Source: Flavobacterium geliluteum (GTDB lineage: Bacteria; Bacteroidota; Bacteroidia; Flavobacteriales; Flavobacteriaceae). Taken from it: a DNA stretch of 64,000 bases. How positions within the stretch are numbered: position 1 is the first letter of the stretch; the number at the start of each line of letters is the position of its first letter. Position numbers and translations under genes: made by a program. Positions 7,118 to 16,018 of the stretch are shown piece after piece. The stretch covers positions 16,701 to 80,700 of the forward strand of contig NZ_JAGFBV010000022.1 of assembly GCF_017948595.1 (NCBI RefSeq), in the 5' to 3' direction. The notes below the pieces were generated by a model that was given only the letters and a program-made list of their open reading frames with translations, did not search any database and was not told where the DNA came from.

Positions 7118-9679
7118 TTGAAAAAGAATTTCACAAAAATACTAGCATTTATTCTAATAGCAATATTTATTTGTGCATGTAATGCCGTAAAAAGAGTTCC
7201 CGACGGAAAAAACCTTCTTACCAAAAATGATATTATCGTAAACGGGAAGTCATCTGGCGATGAAGAAGCTTCAAATCAGATGTATCAAAAGCCTAATGCG
7301 AATCTTTTGGGCTATAAGCTACGCCTCAATTTGTATAATTTGGCAAAATTAAATCCAGATTCGACTTATCAGGCAAAATTTAAAAACGATCCGGAAAAAT
7401 ATGATCGTCAGGCTAAACTATTATCTGCAAAACAAGTCGATCGATTGGGACAGTCTTTTATGTATAAAGGAATTCACGAGTTCTTAAAATCTACAGGAGA
7501 AGCTCCAGTTATTATCGATACAGCCAAAGCAAAAAAATCGGCACAACGTTTAAAATATTATTACTTCAATAACGGTTTTTTTAATGTAAAAACAGATTTT
7601 GAAGTAGATAGCGTGGGTTTTAAGAGAGCCAAAATAAAATACAATATTACAACAGGTCCAGGCTATAAACTAGATTCTATTAGAACCAGCATCCTTAGTC
7701 CTGCCTTAGACTCGTTGCACAAAACCAATGCCGAACCATCTCTTCTAAAATCTGGAAACCAATACAAAACATCTGATTTTGAAGATGAAAAAAACCGAAT
7801 TACCACGTATTTTAGAAATCATGGCGCTTACACATTTCAGCCTACTTATATCAATTTTGATATTGATACTATCGGCAAAAAAAACGAAGCAGATGTCAAT
7901 TTAATTATTAAAAATTATACCATTCAGGAAAAAGATTCTAACCGAACAGAGCCTTTTAAGCTGTACAAAATCAGCGATGTAAACATTTATACAGACTATT
8001 CGTCTGCCAATGCCAAACTCCCCATAAGTGACAGTACGAGTTACAAAAACTTTAATTTATACAGCTATAAAAAACTCAAATATAAGCCTCGTGCTATTAC
8101 AGATGCTATTTTTATAACGAAAGGAACTGATTTTGCCGATTACAAAACGACTCTTACCTCCCGATATTTAAACAATCTTAAGATTTTTAATTATCCTTCG
8201 ATTCAATATGAGGTAGACAAACGTGATCCAACGGCTCAATCTTTGATTGCAAATATTTTCCTAACTCCAAGAAAAAAATACAGTTTTGGAACCAGTTTAG
8301 ATTTTACCCACTCTAATATTCAGGATTTTGGTATCGAGGCCAGTATTTCAGAAACCATTCGAAATATTTTTAACAGAGCAGAAACTTTAGAGATTTCAAC
8401 CCGTGTAAACATTGGTTCATCAAAAGATATGGCCAATCCGAACAATAACTTTTTTAATGTATCAGAATATGGTCTTGATTTAAAATTAAACTTCCCAAGA
8501 GTATTATTACCGTTCGGTACAGAGAAAATTATTCCAAAAAGAATGATTCCTTCGACCACAATTGCCGCAGGTTTTTCTAAACAAAGAAATATCGGTTTAG
8601 ACAAAGAAAACTTTACAGGAGGTATTGCTTATAATTGGACACCAAAGCGTTTTAATACTGCAAAATTTGATTTACTGAACATCCAATTTGTTCGAAATCT
8701 AAATCCCGCTAATTACTTCAACGTTTATAGCTCATCCTACAATTCATTAAATGATATCGGAAAAATCTACAACATAGATTCCGCTAATTATGATAGTGCT
8801 GAGACTAAAAATTTAATTATTAATAAAGGTACAACAGGATTTACAAATGATGTTTTGTCTGGAATCACGTCTTTAGTACCATCAGATGATGCTTATCAAG
8901 AAGTAGAAAGTATTGAAGAGCGCAGAAGACGTCTGACTGAAAATGATTTTATTCTGGCTACAAGTTATACTTTTAGCAAAACCACAAAAAAAGATTTGAC
9001 CGACAATAACTTTTATTTATTTAAAACAAAAGTAGAATCTGCGGGGACTTTGCTAACACTGGTTTCAAATGTTGGAAATTTACAAAAAAATGCCAACGGT
9101 AGTTATGAAATTTTTAATTTGGAGTATTCTGAGTATGCAAAAGCCGAATTTGATTTTATCAAACATTGGGACTTTGGAAAAGAAAAAGTATTGGCCGTTC
9201 GGAGCTTCTTTGGGATTGCGATTCCGTTTGGAAACTCAGATTATATTCCGTTTTCACGAAGTTACTACGGAGGAGGCTCCAATGATAACAGGGCTTGGCA
9301 ACCTTATGATTTAGGTCCCGGAAGGACTGGTTCTGTAAATGATTTTAATGAGGCCAATATGAAGATTCATTTAAGTGGTGAGTTTCGATTTAAAATATTC
9401 GGTGATGTAAAAGGAGCTCTTTTTGCAGATGCAGGAAATATCTGGAATGTTATGGACAATGTGACCGATGAGAAAGCAAGATTTGACGGTTTAGCAGATT
9501 TAAAAGAACTTGCTCTTGGAACTGGGTTTGGTATTCGTTATGATTTAAGTTTTTTTGTAATACGCCTAGATATGGGCTTTAAGACTTATAATCCAGCGTA
9601 TGAAGTTGGAGATCGCTGGTTCAAAGAATACAATTTTGGGCACTCGGTTTTAAATTTTGGAATAAATTATCCGTTCTAA
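7118..9679 (+). CDS. tamL: TamL, lipoprotein variant of the TamA/BamA outer-membrane assembly family
   Basis: The 853-residue protein has POTRA-like repeats in its N-terminal half and an Omp85 barrel at the C-terminus, ending in the aromatic strand FGHSVLNFGINYPF. Family marks include FFGIAIPFGNSDYIPFSRSY, the RGW-type loop equivalent NDNRAWQPYDLGPG, and FADAGNIW in the late barrel. The N-terminus is a lipoprotein signal with lipidated Cys21 (ICAC), which defines TamL as opposed to proteobacterial TamA. The start is TTG, since no ATG gives an intact signal. TamL is thought to help insert or keep order among outer-membrane proteins or lipids. Its neighbour porT is also an outer-membrane biogenesis gene. 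Confidence 0.88.
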   Translation: MKKNFTKILAFILIAIFICACNAVKRVPDGKNLLTKNDIIVNGKSSGDEEASNQMYQKPNANLLGYKLRLNLYNLAKLNPDSTYQAKFKNDPEKYDRQAKLLSAKQVDRLGQSFMYKGIHEFLKSTGEAPVIIDTAKAKKSAQRLKYYYFNNGFFNVKTDFEVDSVGFKRAKIKYNITTGPGYKLDSIRTSILSPALDSLHKTNAEPSLLKSGNQYKTSDFEDEKNRITTYFRNHGAYTFQPTYINFDIDTIGKKNEADVNLIIKNYTIQEKDSNRTEPFKLYKISDVNIYTDYSSANAKLPISDSTSYKNFNLYSYKKLKYKPRAITDAIFITKGTDFADYKTTLTSRYLNNLKIFNYPSIQYEVDKRDPTAQSLIANIFLTPRKKYSFGTSLDFTHSNIQDFGIEASISETIRNIFNRAETLEISTRVNIGSSKDMANPNNNFFNVSEYGLDLKLNFPRVLLPFGTEKIIPKRMIPSTTIAAGFSKQRNIGLDKENFTGGIAYNWTPKRFNTAKFDLLNIQFVRNLNPANYFNVYSSSYNSLNDIGKIYNIDSANYDSAETKNLIINKGTTGFTNDVLSGITSLVPSDDAYQEVESIEERRRRLTENDFILATSYTFSKTTKKDLTDNNFYLFKTKVESAGTLLTLVSNVGNLQKNANGSYEIFNLEYSEYAKAEFDFIKHWDFGKEKVLAVRSFFGIAIPFGNSDYIPFSRSYYGGGSNDNRAWQPYDLGPGRTGSVNDFNEANMKIHLSGEFRFKIFGDVKGALFADAGNIWNVMDNVTDEKARFDGLADLKELALGTGFGIRYDLSFFVIRLDMGFKTYNPAYEVGDRWFKEYNFGHSVLNFGINYPF

Positions 9680-9693
9680 TGCTAATTAATTCT

Positions 9694-9701
9694 TATTTTT
9701 G
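9694..9701 (+). promoter_or_regulatory. Promoter -7 element for fbaA
   Basis: TATTTTTG matches TAnnTTTG, 38 bases before the fbaA ATG and just after the tamL stop. Confidence 0.6.
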
Positions 9702-9739
9702 CAACCTAAAAACTAAAAACAACTATAAAAAAAATTACA

Positions 9740-10807
9740 ATGGCACACAATATCAAACCCGGAGTTGCTACAGGAGATCAAGTACAGGAAATTTTTAATT
9801 ATGCAAAAGAAAAAGGATTTGCACTTCCTGCGGTAAACGTAACGGGGTCAAGTACTATCAATGGAGTTCTTGAAACTGCAGCAAAACTTAACGCGCCAGT
9901 TATCATTCAATTTTCAAACGGAGGAGCACAATTTAACGCTGGAAAAGGATTATCTAATGCCGGTGAAAAATCAGCAATCGCTGGTGGAATTGCTGGAGCA
10001 TTACACATTCATACATTAGCGGAAGCTTACGGAGCAACCGTTATTTTGCATACTGACCACTGTGCAAAAAAATTATTACCTTGGATTGATGGTTTATTAG
10101 ATGCATCTGAAAAACATTTTGCTGCAACAGGAAAACCATTATTTAGTTCTCACATGATCGATTTGTCTGAGGAGCCAATCGAAGAAAACATCGAAATTTG
10201 CAAAGGATATTTGGCCAGAATGAGCAAGATGGGAATGACATTAGAAATCGAACTTGGTATTACAGGTGGTGAAGAAGATGGTGTTGACAATTCTGATGTT
10301 GATAGTTCAAAATTATACACGCAGCCAGAAGAAGTAGCGTATGCTTATGAAGAATTATCTAAAGTAAGCCCTAAATTTACTATTGCTGCTGCTTTTGGAA
10401 ACGTTCACGGTGTTTACAAACCAGGAAACGTAAAATTGACTCCAAAAATCTTAAAAAATTCTCAGGATTTCGTTCAAAACAAATTCAATACAGGACATAA
10501 TCCAGTAGATTTTGTTTTCCACGGAGGTTCAGGTTCTACGCTTGAAGAAATCAGAGAAGGAATTAGCTACGGCGTTATCAAAATGAATATTGATACCGAT
10601 TTACAATTTGCATACACTGAAGGAATTCGTGATTATATGGTTAAAAACATTGACTATTTAAAAACACAAATTGGTAACCCAGAAGGTGCTGATGTTCCTA
10701 ACAAAAAATATTATGACCCAAGAAAATGGGTACGTGAAAGCGAAGTGACATTCAATACAAGACTTGAGCAAGCTTTTGCAGACTTGAACAACGTAAATAC
10801 ATTATAA
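9740..10807 (+). CDS. fbaA: Class II fructose-bisphosphate aldolase
   Basis: The enzyme splits fructose 1,6-bisphosphate into two triose phosphates in glycolysis and joins them in gluconeogenesis. The 355-residue protein is the class IIA (E. coli FbaA) type. The zinc-site and catalytic motif ILHTDHCAKKLLPWIDG carries the Asp-His pair. LEIELGITGGEEDG supplies metal and substrate ligands, AFGNVHGVYKPGNVKL the second zinc histidine, and FHGGSGST the third with the phosphate loop. Its own promoter precedes it, and an inverted repeat array separates it from accD. Confidence 0.98.
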   Translation: MAHNIKPGVATGDQVQEIFNYAKEKGFALPAVNVTGSSTINGVLETAAKLNAPVIIQFSNGGAQFNAGKGLSNAGEKSAIAGGIAGALHIHTLAEAYGATVILHTDHCAKKLLPWIDGLLDASEKHFAATGKPLFSSHMIDLSEEPIEENIEICKGYLARMSKMGMTLEIELGITGGEEDGVDNSDVDSSKLYTQPEEVAYAYEELSKVSPKFTIAAAFGNVHGVYKPGNVKLTPKILKNSQDFVQNKFNTGHNPVDFVFHGGSGSTLEEIREGISYGVIKMNIDTDLQFAYTEGIRDYMVKNIDYLKTQIGNPEGADVPNKKYYDPRKWVRESEVTFNTRLEQAFADLNNVNTL

Positions 10808-10812
10808 TTAAA

Positions 10813-10866
10813 AAGTTTAAAGTTTCAGGTTTGAAGTTTCACAACTTAAAACTTTAAACCTGAAAC
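10813..10866. repeat. Heptamer array with inverted halves between fbaA and accD
   Basis: Four consecutive heptamers AAGTTTA, AAGTTTC, AGGTTTG, AAGTTTC (10813-10840) are followed by reverse-complement-type heptamers ACAACTT, AAAACTT, TAAACCT, GAAAC (10841-10866). The halves form an 18-bp stem with one mismatch (10822-10839 with 10849-10866) around a 9-base loop. The stem ends 16 bases before the accD ATG and is followed by an A-rich tract, so it is not a standard terminator. Confidence 0.85.
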
Positions 10867-10882
10867 AAAAAAAACATTCAAT

Positions 10883-11737
10883 ATGGCTTGGTTTAAAAGA
10901 CACGAAAAAGGGATTACCACCGCTACAGAAGATAAAATGGACGTTCCGAAAGGATTGTGGTACAAATCTCCTACCGGAAAAATTATTGATGCTGACGAAT
11001 TGGCCAGAAACTTATTCGTTAGTCCTGAAGATGATTTTCATGTTCGAATTGGAAGCGCAACCTATTTTGAAATTTTATTCGATAATAATGAATTTATCGA
11101 ATTGGATAAAAACATGACCTCTAAAGATCCTTTGCATTTTGTGGATACAAAAAAATATGCAGAGCGATTGAAAGATGTGATGGAAAAAACCAACTTAAAA
11201 GACGCTGTGCGCACTGGAGTTGGAAAATCTAAAGGAAAAGAGCTTGTAATTTGCGCCATGGATTTTGCCTTTATTGGTGGCTCTATGGGAGCTGTTGTAG
11301 GTGAAAAAATAGCAAGAGGTATTGATCACGCGATCAAAAACAAATTGCCTTTTGTTATGATTTCAAAATCTGGCGGAGCCCGTATGATGGAAGCTGCTTA
11401 TTCCTTGATGCAATTGGCAAAAACATCTGTAAAATTGGCCCAACTTGCCGAAGCAGGACTACCTTACATATCGTTGTGTACAGACCCAACTACAGGAGGA
11501 ACAACTGCATCCTACGCCATGTTAGGAGACATTAATATCTCTGAGCCTGGTGCTTTGATTGGTTTCGCTGGTCCTCGTGTGGTACGTGATACTACAGGTA
11601 AAGATTTACCAGAAGGTTTTCAGACTGCTGAGTTTCTTTTAGAGCACGGTTTCCTTGACTTTATCACGCCTAGAAAAGAATTGAAAGACAAAATCAATTT
11701 GTATATCGATTTGATTCAGAATAATGAAATTAGATAG
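10883..11737 (+). CDS. accD: Acetyl-CoA carboxylase carboxyltransferase subunit beta, without zinc-ribbon cysteines
   Basis: With AccA, this subunit moves the carboxyl group from biotin to acetyl-CoA to make malonyl-CoA, the first step of fatty-acid synthesis. The 284-residue protein keeps the crotonase-fold core, with [20 protein letters not shown] and [16 protein letters not shown] forming the oxyanion and CoA sites. The N-terminal zinc ribbon of E. coli AccD needs four cysteines. The equivalent positions here are Ser29, Thr31 (with one deletion), Ser47 and Asp50, so no zinc can be held there. The rest of the N-terminal segment (GLWYK, ELARNL, HVRIGS) is still conserved. Confidence 0.95.
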   Translation: MAWFKRHEKGITTATEDKMDVPKGLWYKSPTGKIIDADELARNLFVSPEDDFHVRIGSATYFEILFDNNEFIELDKNMTSKDPLHFVDTKKYAERLKDVMEKTNLKDAVRTGVGKSKGKELVICAMDFAFIGGSMGAVVGEKIARGIDHAIKNKLPFVMISKSGGARMMEAAYSLMQLAKTSVKLAQLAEAGLPYISLCTDPTTGGTTASYAMLGDINISEPGALIGFAGPRVVRDTTGKDLPEGFQTAEFLLEHGFLDFITPRKELKDKINLYIDLIQNNEIR

Positions 11738-11758
11738 TTTTCGAACTTTTTAACATAT

Positions 11759-11797
11759 AAAATCCCATTAGTTGAAAAGCTAATGGGATTTTTTTTA
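11759..11797 (+). terminator. Terminator after accD
   Basis: The stem AATCCCATTAG/CTAATGGGATT with a short loop is followed by eight or more Ts. Confidence 0.9.
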
Positions 11798-11889
11798 TAT
11801 TTTTTTATTCCCAAATTATAATCTCGCAAAATTGGGAAAACACAAAGTTTCAAAACCTTTGAACCCTTTGTAAATCTGAACCTTCGAGC

Positions 11890-12936
11890 CTATTTAAGCG
11901 AAGCCATATCAATTACAAAACGATATTTTACATCACTTTTATTCATACGATCGTACGCTTCATTAATATACGACATATCAATAATTTCAACATCTGAAGT
12001 AATATTATGCTCCGCACAATAATCTAACATTTCTTGCGTCTCTTTTATACCGCCAATTAAACTTCCCATAATGCTTCTTCTTTTCATAATTAAAGTAAAA
12101 ACAGGGATTTCTGCAGGTGCTGGAGGAGCTCCAACTACGACCATTGTTCCGTTTTTTTGGAGTAAATTAAGGTAAGCATCATGATCGTGTTTTGCCGAAA
12201 CAGTATTGATAATAAAATCGAAGGTATTAGCCAAAGATTGCATCGTTTCAGGATTTGAAGTCAAGGCAAAATGATGCGCTCCCAGTTTCTTAGCATCTGC
12301 TTCTTTAGACGGCGAATGACTTAACATGGTCACTTCGGCACCAAAAGAGACAGCAAATTTTACTGCCATGTGCCCTAAACCTCCAAGACCTAAGACTCCA
12401 ACTTTATGACCTTTGCCTACTTTTAAATAACGCAATGGAGAATACGTGGTAATTCCGGCACATAATAGTGGTGCTACACCTTTTATGTCTAATTTTTCTG
12501 AGACGTGAAGTGTATAACTTTCATCAACAATAATGCTGGTAGAATAACCACCACGAGTCGGTATATCGGTTCCTCGCTCGACACTATTGTAAGTACCTGT
12601 CATGCCTTCATCACAAAATTGCTCCTCTCCTGACTGGCAACTCGGACACGTTCTGCATGAATCTACAAAACAGCCTACTCCTGCCAATTCTCCTATTTTA
12701 AATTTGGATACATTACTCCCAACAGCAACAATACGGCCTACTATTTCATGCCCAGGAACCAATGGGTAATTTACAGGTCCCCAATCACCTTTTGCTGTGT
12801 GAATATCTGAATGGCAAACACCACTGTATAGAATCTCAATCTGCACTTGGTGCACCCCTACTTCTTTTCTTTCAAAGGTGTAGGGCTTTAATGGATTTTC
12901 TGCATCGTATGCTGCATATGCTTTTACTTCTATCAT
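11890..12936 (-). CDS. Zinc-dependent NAD(P)-linked alcohol dehydrogenase (YahK/cinnamyl-alcohol type)
   Basis: The 348-residue protein is a medium-chain dehydrogenase that probably reduces aldehydes with NADPH. Catalytic zinc ligands are Cys41 (in CHSD) and His63-Glu64 (in PGHE). The structural zinc site is complete, with Cys94, 97, 100 and 108 in the standard 2-2-7 spacing. The cofactor motif GVLGLGGLGHMA precedes the Rossmann half, and PLLCAGITTYSPL is a CAD/YahK-subfamily mark. The substrate is unknown; members detoxify a range of aldehydes. The gene stands alone, flanked by the accD terminator and an FtsX-type permease on the same strand 86 bases upstream. Confidence 0.92.
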   Translation of the reverse strand: MIEVKAYAAYDAENPLKPYTFERKEVGVHQVQIEILYSGVCHSDIHTAKGDWGPVNYPLVPGHEIVGRIVAVGSNVSKFKIGELAGVGCFVDSCRTCPSCQSGEEQFCDEGMTGTYNSVERGTDIPTRGGYSTSIIVDESYTLHVSEKLDIKGVAPLLCAGITTYSPLRYLKVGKGHKVGVLGLGGLGHMAVKFAVSFGAEVTMLSHSPSKEADAKKLGAHHFALTSNPETMQSLANTFDFIINTVSAKHDHDAYLNLLQKNGTMVVVGAPPAPAEIPVFTLIMKRRSIMGSLIGGIKETQEMLDYCAEHNITSDVEIIDMSYINEAYDRMNKSDVKYRFVIDMASLK

Positions 12937-13022
12937 AACTCTAGTATATTTTATTTATAAAACTAAAATTACAACAAAATTTCTGAAGAAAAACTAAAAT
13001 TAAACTGGCAAAAAACTAAATT

Positions 13023-14270
13023 TTACATTCCGGTTCGAATAGCTTCAACCGGGTCTAATTTTGAAGCTGAAATAGCAGGTAAAATACCCGAAATTAAACC
13101 TACAATAATCGATAAACCTGCCCCTATTATTACATTCCAAAAACTAAGGACAAAATCAAATTCCAGAAGACTTGTCAATAAAAGAGATAATAGCCAAACC
13201 ATTATCATCCCGATTGCTCCTCCTATTAGGCAAAGTGTAATGGCTTCAAAAAGGAATTGAAACAATATAAATCTGTTTTTGGCTCCTAAAGATTTTTGAA
13301 TTCCGATAAGATTTGTACGTTCTTTTACCGATACAAACATGATATTGGCAATCCCAAAACCACCAACCAAAAAAGAGAAAAAGCTAATAAAAAGTCCACC
13401 CATGCGAAGTCCTCCTAAAATCCCATCAATAAAATCGGTAAATCCGGAAAGAACATTTACAAAAAAATTGTCTATTTCTCCCGCTTTCATCCCTCGAAAA
13501 GACCTCAATTTATACGCTACCTCTGCCTTGTAAGCGTCCATGTCAATGCCTTTCTTCGGTTTTAGAACAATAACAGGCGTCATCGCGTCATTGTCACCGT
13601 ACATTCGACGCAAAAAATTAGCAGGCAAATAAACCGAGGTATCATTACTGTTTCCAAAAAAGCCCGCTCCTTGTTTTTCTATGACACCAATTACTGTAAA
13701 CCGCTGGCCGTACAATCTAATATTTTTTCCGATGGGATCACTACTCCCAAAAAGTCCTTCGGCAATGTCGTATCCTAAAACAATGACGGCTGTTCCCGAA
13801 TTCGATTCAGATTCATTATAAAATCTTCCTTTATCAAAACTCAAACCGTCAATATCGACCATTTCAAAAGAAGAAGGAACAATATTAACATCTGTAACCG
13901 TTTTAGAGTCGTACTTTAAACTCTCACGATTAACAAATAACTGGTAGCCAACCTGCTCTGTATTGTTAAGTGAATTTTTTAAATTAATATATTCATCATA
14001 TTTCACATTCGGAAATTGTTCTCTTTTCCATTGTGGAATTTCAGATGGCCCGAAGCAAAACTTCATCAAATAAATCGTGTTTTTATCTAAACTGCTTAAA
14101 TCTTTAGAGATTTTTTTATCTAAAGAATCTACGGCTGCCAAAACCGCTATAATCGAAAAAATACCAATAGTCACGCCCAGCAATGACAACAAAGTTCGCA
14201 ATTTATTATTGCGTAAAGCATTTATGGCAAAGCTTAAACTTTCTTTTAATAATCGCAGATAAACTATCAT
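13023..14270 (-). CDS. MacB/FtsX-type ABC transporter permease
   Basis: The 415-residue protein has a membrane helix near residues 22-47 (LRTLLSLLGVTIGIFSIIAVLAAV), a large periplasmic MacB_PCD domain to about 280, then three clustered helices ending in DPVEAIRTGM. It is the MacB/LolC topology: four helices with the external domain after the first. Such permeases act in mechanotransmission, lipoprotein release or efflux with a separate ATPase. No ATPase or membrane-fusion protein gene is adjacent, so the partners must be elsewhere. Its substrate cannot be stated. Confidence 0.88.
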   Translation of the reverse strand: MIVYLRLLKESLSFAINALRNNKLRTLLSLLGVTIGIFSIIAVLAAVDSLDKKISKDLSSLDKNTIYLMKFCFGPSEIPQWKREQFPNVKYDEYINLKNSLNNTEQVGYQLFVNRESLKYDSKTVTDVNIVPSSFEMVDIDGLSFDKGRFYNESESNSGTAVIVLGYDIAEGLFGSSDPIGKNIRLYGQRFTVIGVIEKQGAGFFGNSNDTSVYLPANFLRRMYGDNDAMTPVIVLKPKKGIDMDAYKAEVAYKLRSFRGMKAGEIDNFFVNVLSGFTDFIDGILGGLRMGGLFISFFSFLVGGFGIANIMFVSVKERTNLIGIQKSLGAKNRFILFQFLFEAITLCLIGGAIGMIMVWLLSLLLTSLLEFDFVLSFWNVIIGAGLSIIVGLISGILPAISASKLDPVEAIRTGM

Positions 14271-14404
14271 ATATTCTTATTTTTTTCGAAAAAGTAAAAT
14301 TCAATAAATTTAAGTCAAATTCCTAATAAAAGTTAACTTACTCATCAGTAGATTTTTTTAAGATAATGTTACAATAATTTCTTTAAAATAATATTTAAAA
14401 AAAC

Positions 14405-14412
14405 TACTTTTG
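14405..14412 (+). promoter_or_regulatory. Promoter -7 element for purH
   Basis: TACTTTTG is a perfect TAnnTTTG element 25 bases before the purH ATG at 14437. A possible TTG start at 14410 lies inside this element and would be upstream of the transcript start, which supports the ATG. Confidence 0.7.
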
Positions 14413-14436
14413 CAGTCTGAAAATCACAACTACACA

Positions 14437-15963
14437 ATGAGTACAACAAAAAAAATTCAATCAGCATTAATATCCGTATTTTCAAAAGATGGTTTAGAGC
14501 CAATTGTTAGAAAATTACACGAGCAAAATGTTACACTTTATTCGACTGGAGGAACAGAAGATTTTATAAAAAACCTAGGAATTCCTGTAGTTCCCGTTGA
14601 AGATATTACTTCTTTTCCAGAAATTTTAGGAGGAAGAGTAAAAACATTGCACCCAAAAATTTTTGGTGGAATTTTGAATCGTCAGGATAACGAAAGTGAT
14701 GTGATGCAAATGAAGGAATTTGATATTCCTCAGATTGATTTGGTCATTGTGGATTTGTATGCTTTTGAAAAAACAGTTGCTTCCGGCGCAAGCGAGCAAG
14801 ATATTATTGAGAAAATTGATATTGGCGGAATTTCATTGATTCGTGCCGGTGCCAAAAATTTTAAAGACACCGTAATTGTAGCCTCGGTAAACGAGTACAG
14901 CTTACTTTTGGACTTGATTACAGCACAAAACGGATCAACAACTCTTGAAAACAGAAGATTGCTTGCTACAAAAGCATTTCACGTTTCTTCGCATTACGAT
15001 GGAGCGATTTTTAATTATTTCAATACCGACGAAACGATTTATAAAGAAAGTATTGCAGATGGCCAAGTTTTACGATATGGTGAAAATCCACATCAAAAAG
15101 GTTTCTTTTTTGGAGATTTTGATTCCATGTTCAAAAAAGTCAACGGAAAAGAATTATCATACAACAACCTTTTGGATGTAGATGCAGCAGTAAATTTAAT
15201 AAATGAATTTAAAACTGACGGACCAACATTTGCGATCCTAAAACACAATAATGCCTGTGGTTTGGCATCAAGAAAAACTATTAGCGAAGCGTATTTAGCT
15301 GCTCTGGCATGCGACCCAACATCTGCATTTGGCGGTGTTTTGATCGCTAACACCAAAATTGATTTGGCTACAGCACAGGAAATCAACAAATTATTCTGCG
15401 AAGTTGTAATTGCACCAAATTATGATGATGACGCAATTGCCATTTTGCAAGAAAAGAAAAATAGAATTATTTTAATTCAAAATGAAGTTGATTTACCTTC
15501 AAGACAAGTAAGGACATGTCTTAATGGTTTGTTAATTCAGGACAGAAATAACATTACAGATACTAAAGAGCATTTAAAAACCGTTACCACTAAAGAGCCA
15601 ACTGCACAAGAAGTAGAGGATTTAATATTTGCATCGAAAATTTGCAAGAATACTAAGTCAAATACTATTGTTTTTGCAAAAAACGGAACATTAATCGCCT
15701 CTGGAACTGGACAAACGTCAAGAGTAGATGCCTTAATGCAAGCCGTTGATAAGGCAAAAGCCTTTGGTTTTGATCTTACTGGTGCTTCAATGGCGAGTGA
15801 TGCATTTTTCCCTTTTCCGGATTGTGTAGAATTAGCCAAAAAAGCAGGAATTACAGCTGTAATTCAACCAGGAGGATCTATAAAAGACGAATTAAGCATA
15901 AATTATTGCAATGAAAATAATCTTGCAATGGTATTTACAGGAACACGTCATTTTAAACATTAA
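14437..15963 (+). CDS. purH: Bifunctional AICAR formyltransferase/IMP cyclohydrolase
   Basis: PurH carries out the last two steps of IMP synthesis: formyl transfer to AICAR, then ring closure. The 508-residue protein has an N-terminal MGS-like cyclohydrolase domain (about 1-195, with STGGTEDFI and GGRVKTLHPKIFGGIL) and a C-terminal transformylase domain (YGENPHQKG, LKHNNACGLAS with the catalytic Lys-His, and DAFFPFPDCVELA). The start at 14437 is chosen because a promoter -7 element covers the alternative TTG nine codons upstream. mreB follows after 55 bases. Confidence 0.97.
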   Translation: MSTTKKIQSALISVFSKDGLEPIVRKLHEQNVTLYSTGGTEDFIKNLGIPVVPVEDITSFPEILGGRVKTLHPKIFGGILNRQDNESDVMQMKEFDIPQIDLVIVDLYAFEKTVASGASEQDIIEKIDIGGISLIRAGAKNFKDTVIVASVNEYSLLLDLITAQNGSTTLENRRLLATKAFHVSSHYDGAIFNYFNTDETIYKESIADGQVLRYGENPHQKGFFFGDFDSMFKKVNGKELSYNNLLDVDAAVNLINEFKTDGPTFAILKHNNACGLASRKTISEAYLAALACDPTSAFGGVLIANTKIDLATAQEINKLFCEVVIAPNYDDDAIAILQEKKNRIILIQNEVDLPSRQVRTCLNGLLIQDRNNITDTKEHLKTVTTKEPTAQEVEDLIFASKICKNTKSNTIVFAKNGTLIASGTGQTSRVDALMQAVDKAKAFGFDLTGASMASDAFFPFPDCVELAKKAGITAVIQPGGSIKDELSINYCNENNLAMVFTGTRHFKH

Positions 15964-15969
15964 TTTGTT

Positions 15970-15977
15970 TAACTTTG
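15970..15977 (+). promoter_or_regulatory. Candidate promoter -7 element for mreB
   Basis: TAACTTTG fits TAnnTTTG, 41 bases before the mreB start and just after the purH stop. The -33 region is not clear. Confidence 0.45.
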
Positions 15978-16018
15978 TTCGATAATTATTTATAACATTT
16001 TAAACCCCTAAAAAACTT

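Noticed and set aside
9069..9314. Reading frame inside tamL on the same strand
   Set aside because: It is a frame shadow of the barrel domain with no motif.
14410..14436. TTG start for purH
   Set aside because: The TTG is part of the TACTTTTG promoter element, so it would be untranscribed.
15093..15389. Antisense reading frames in purH
   Set aside because: They mirror conserved codons of purH; no start context or family match.
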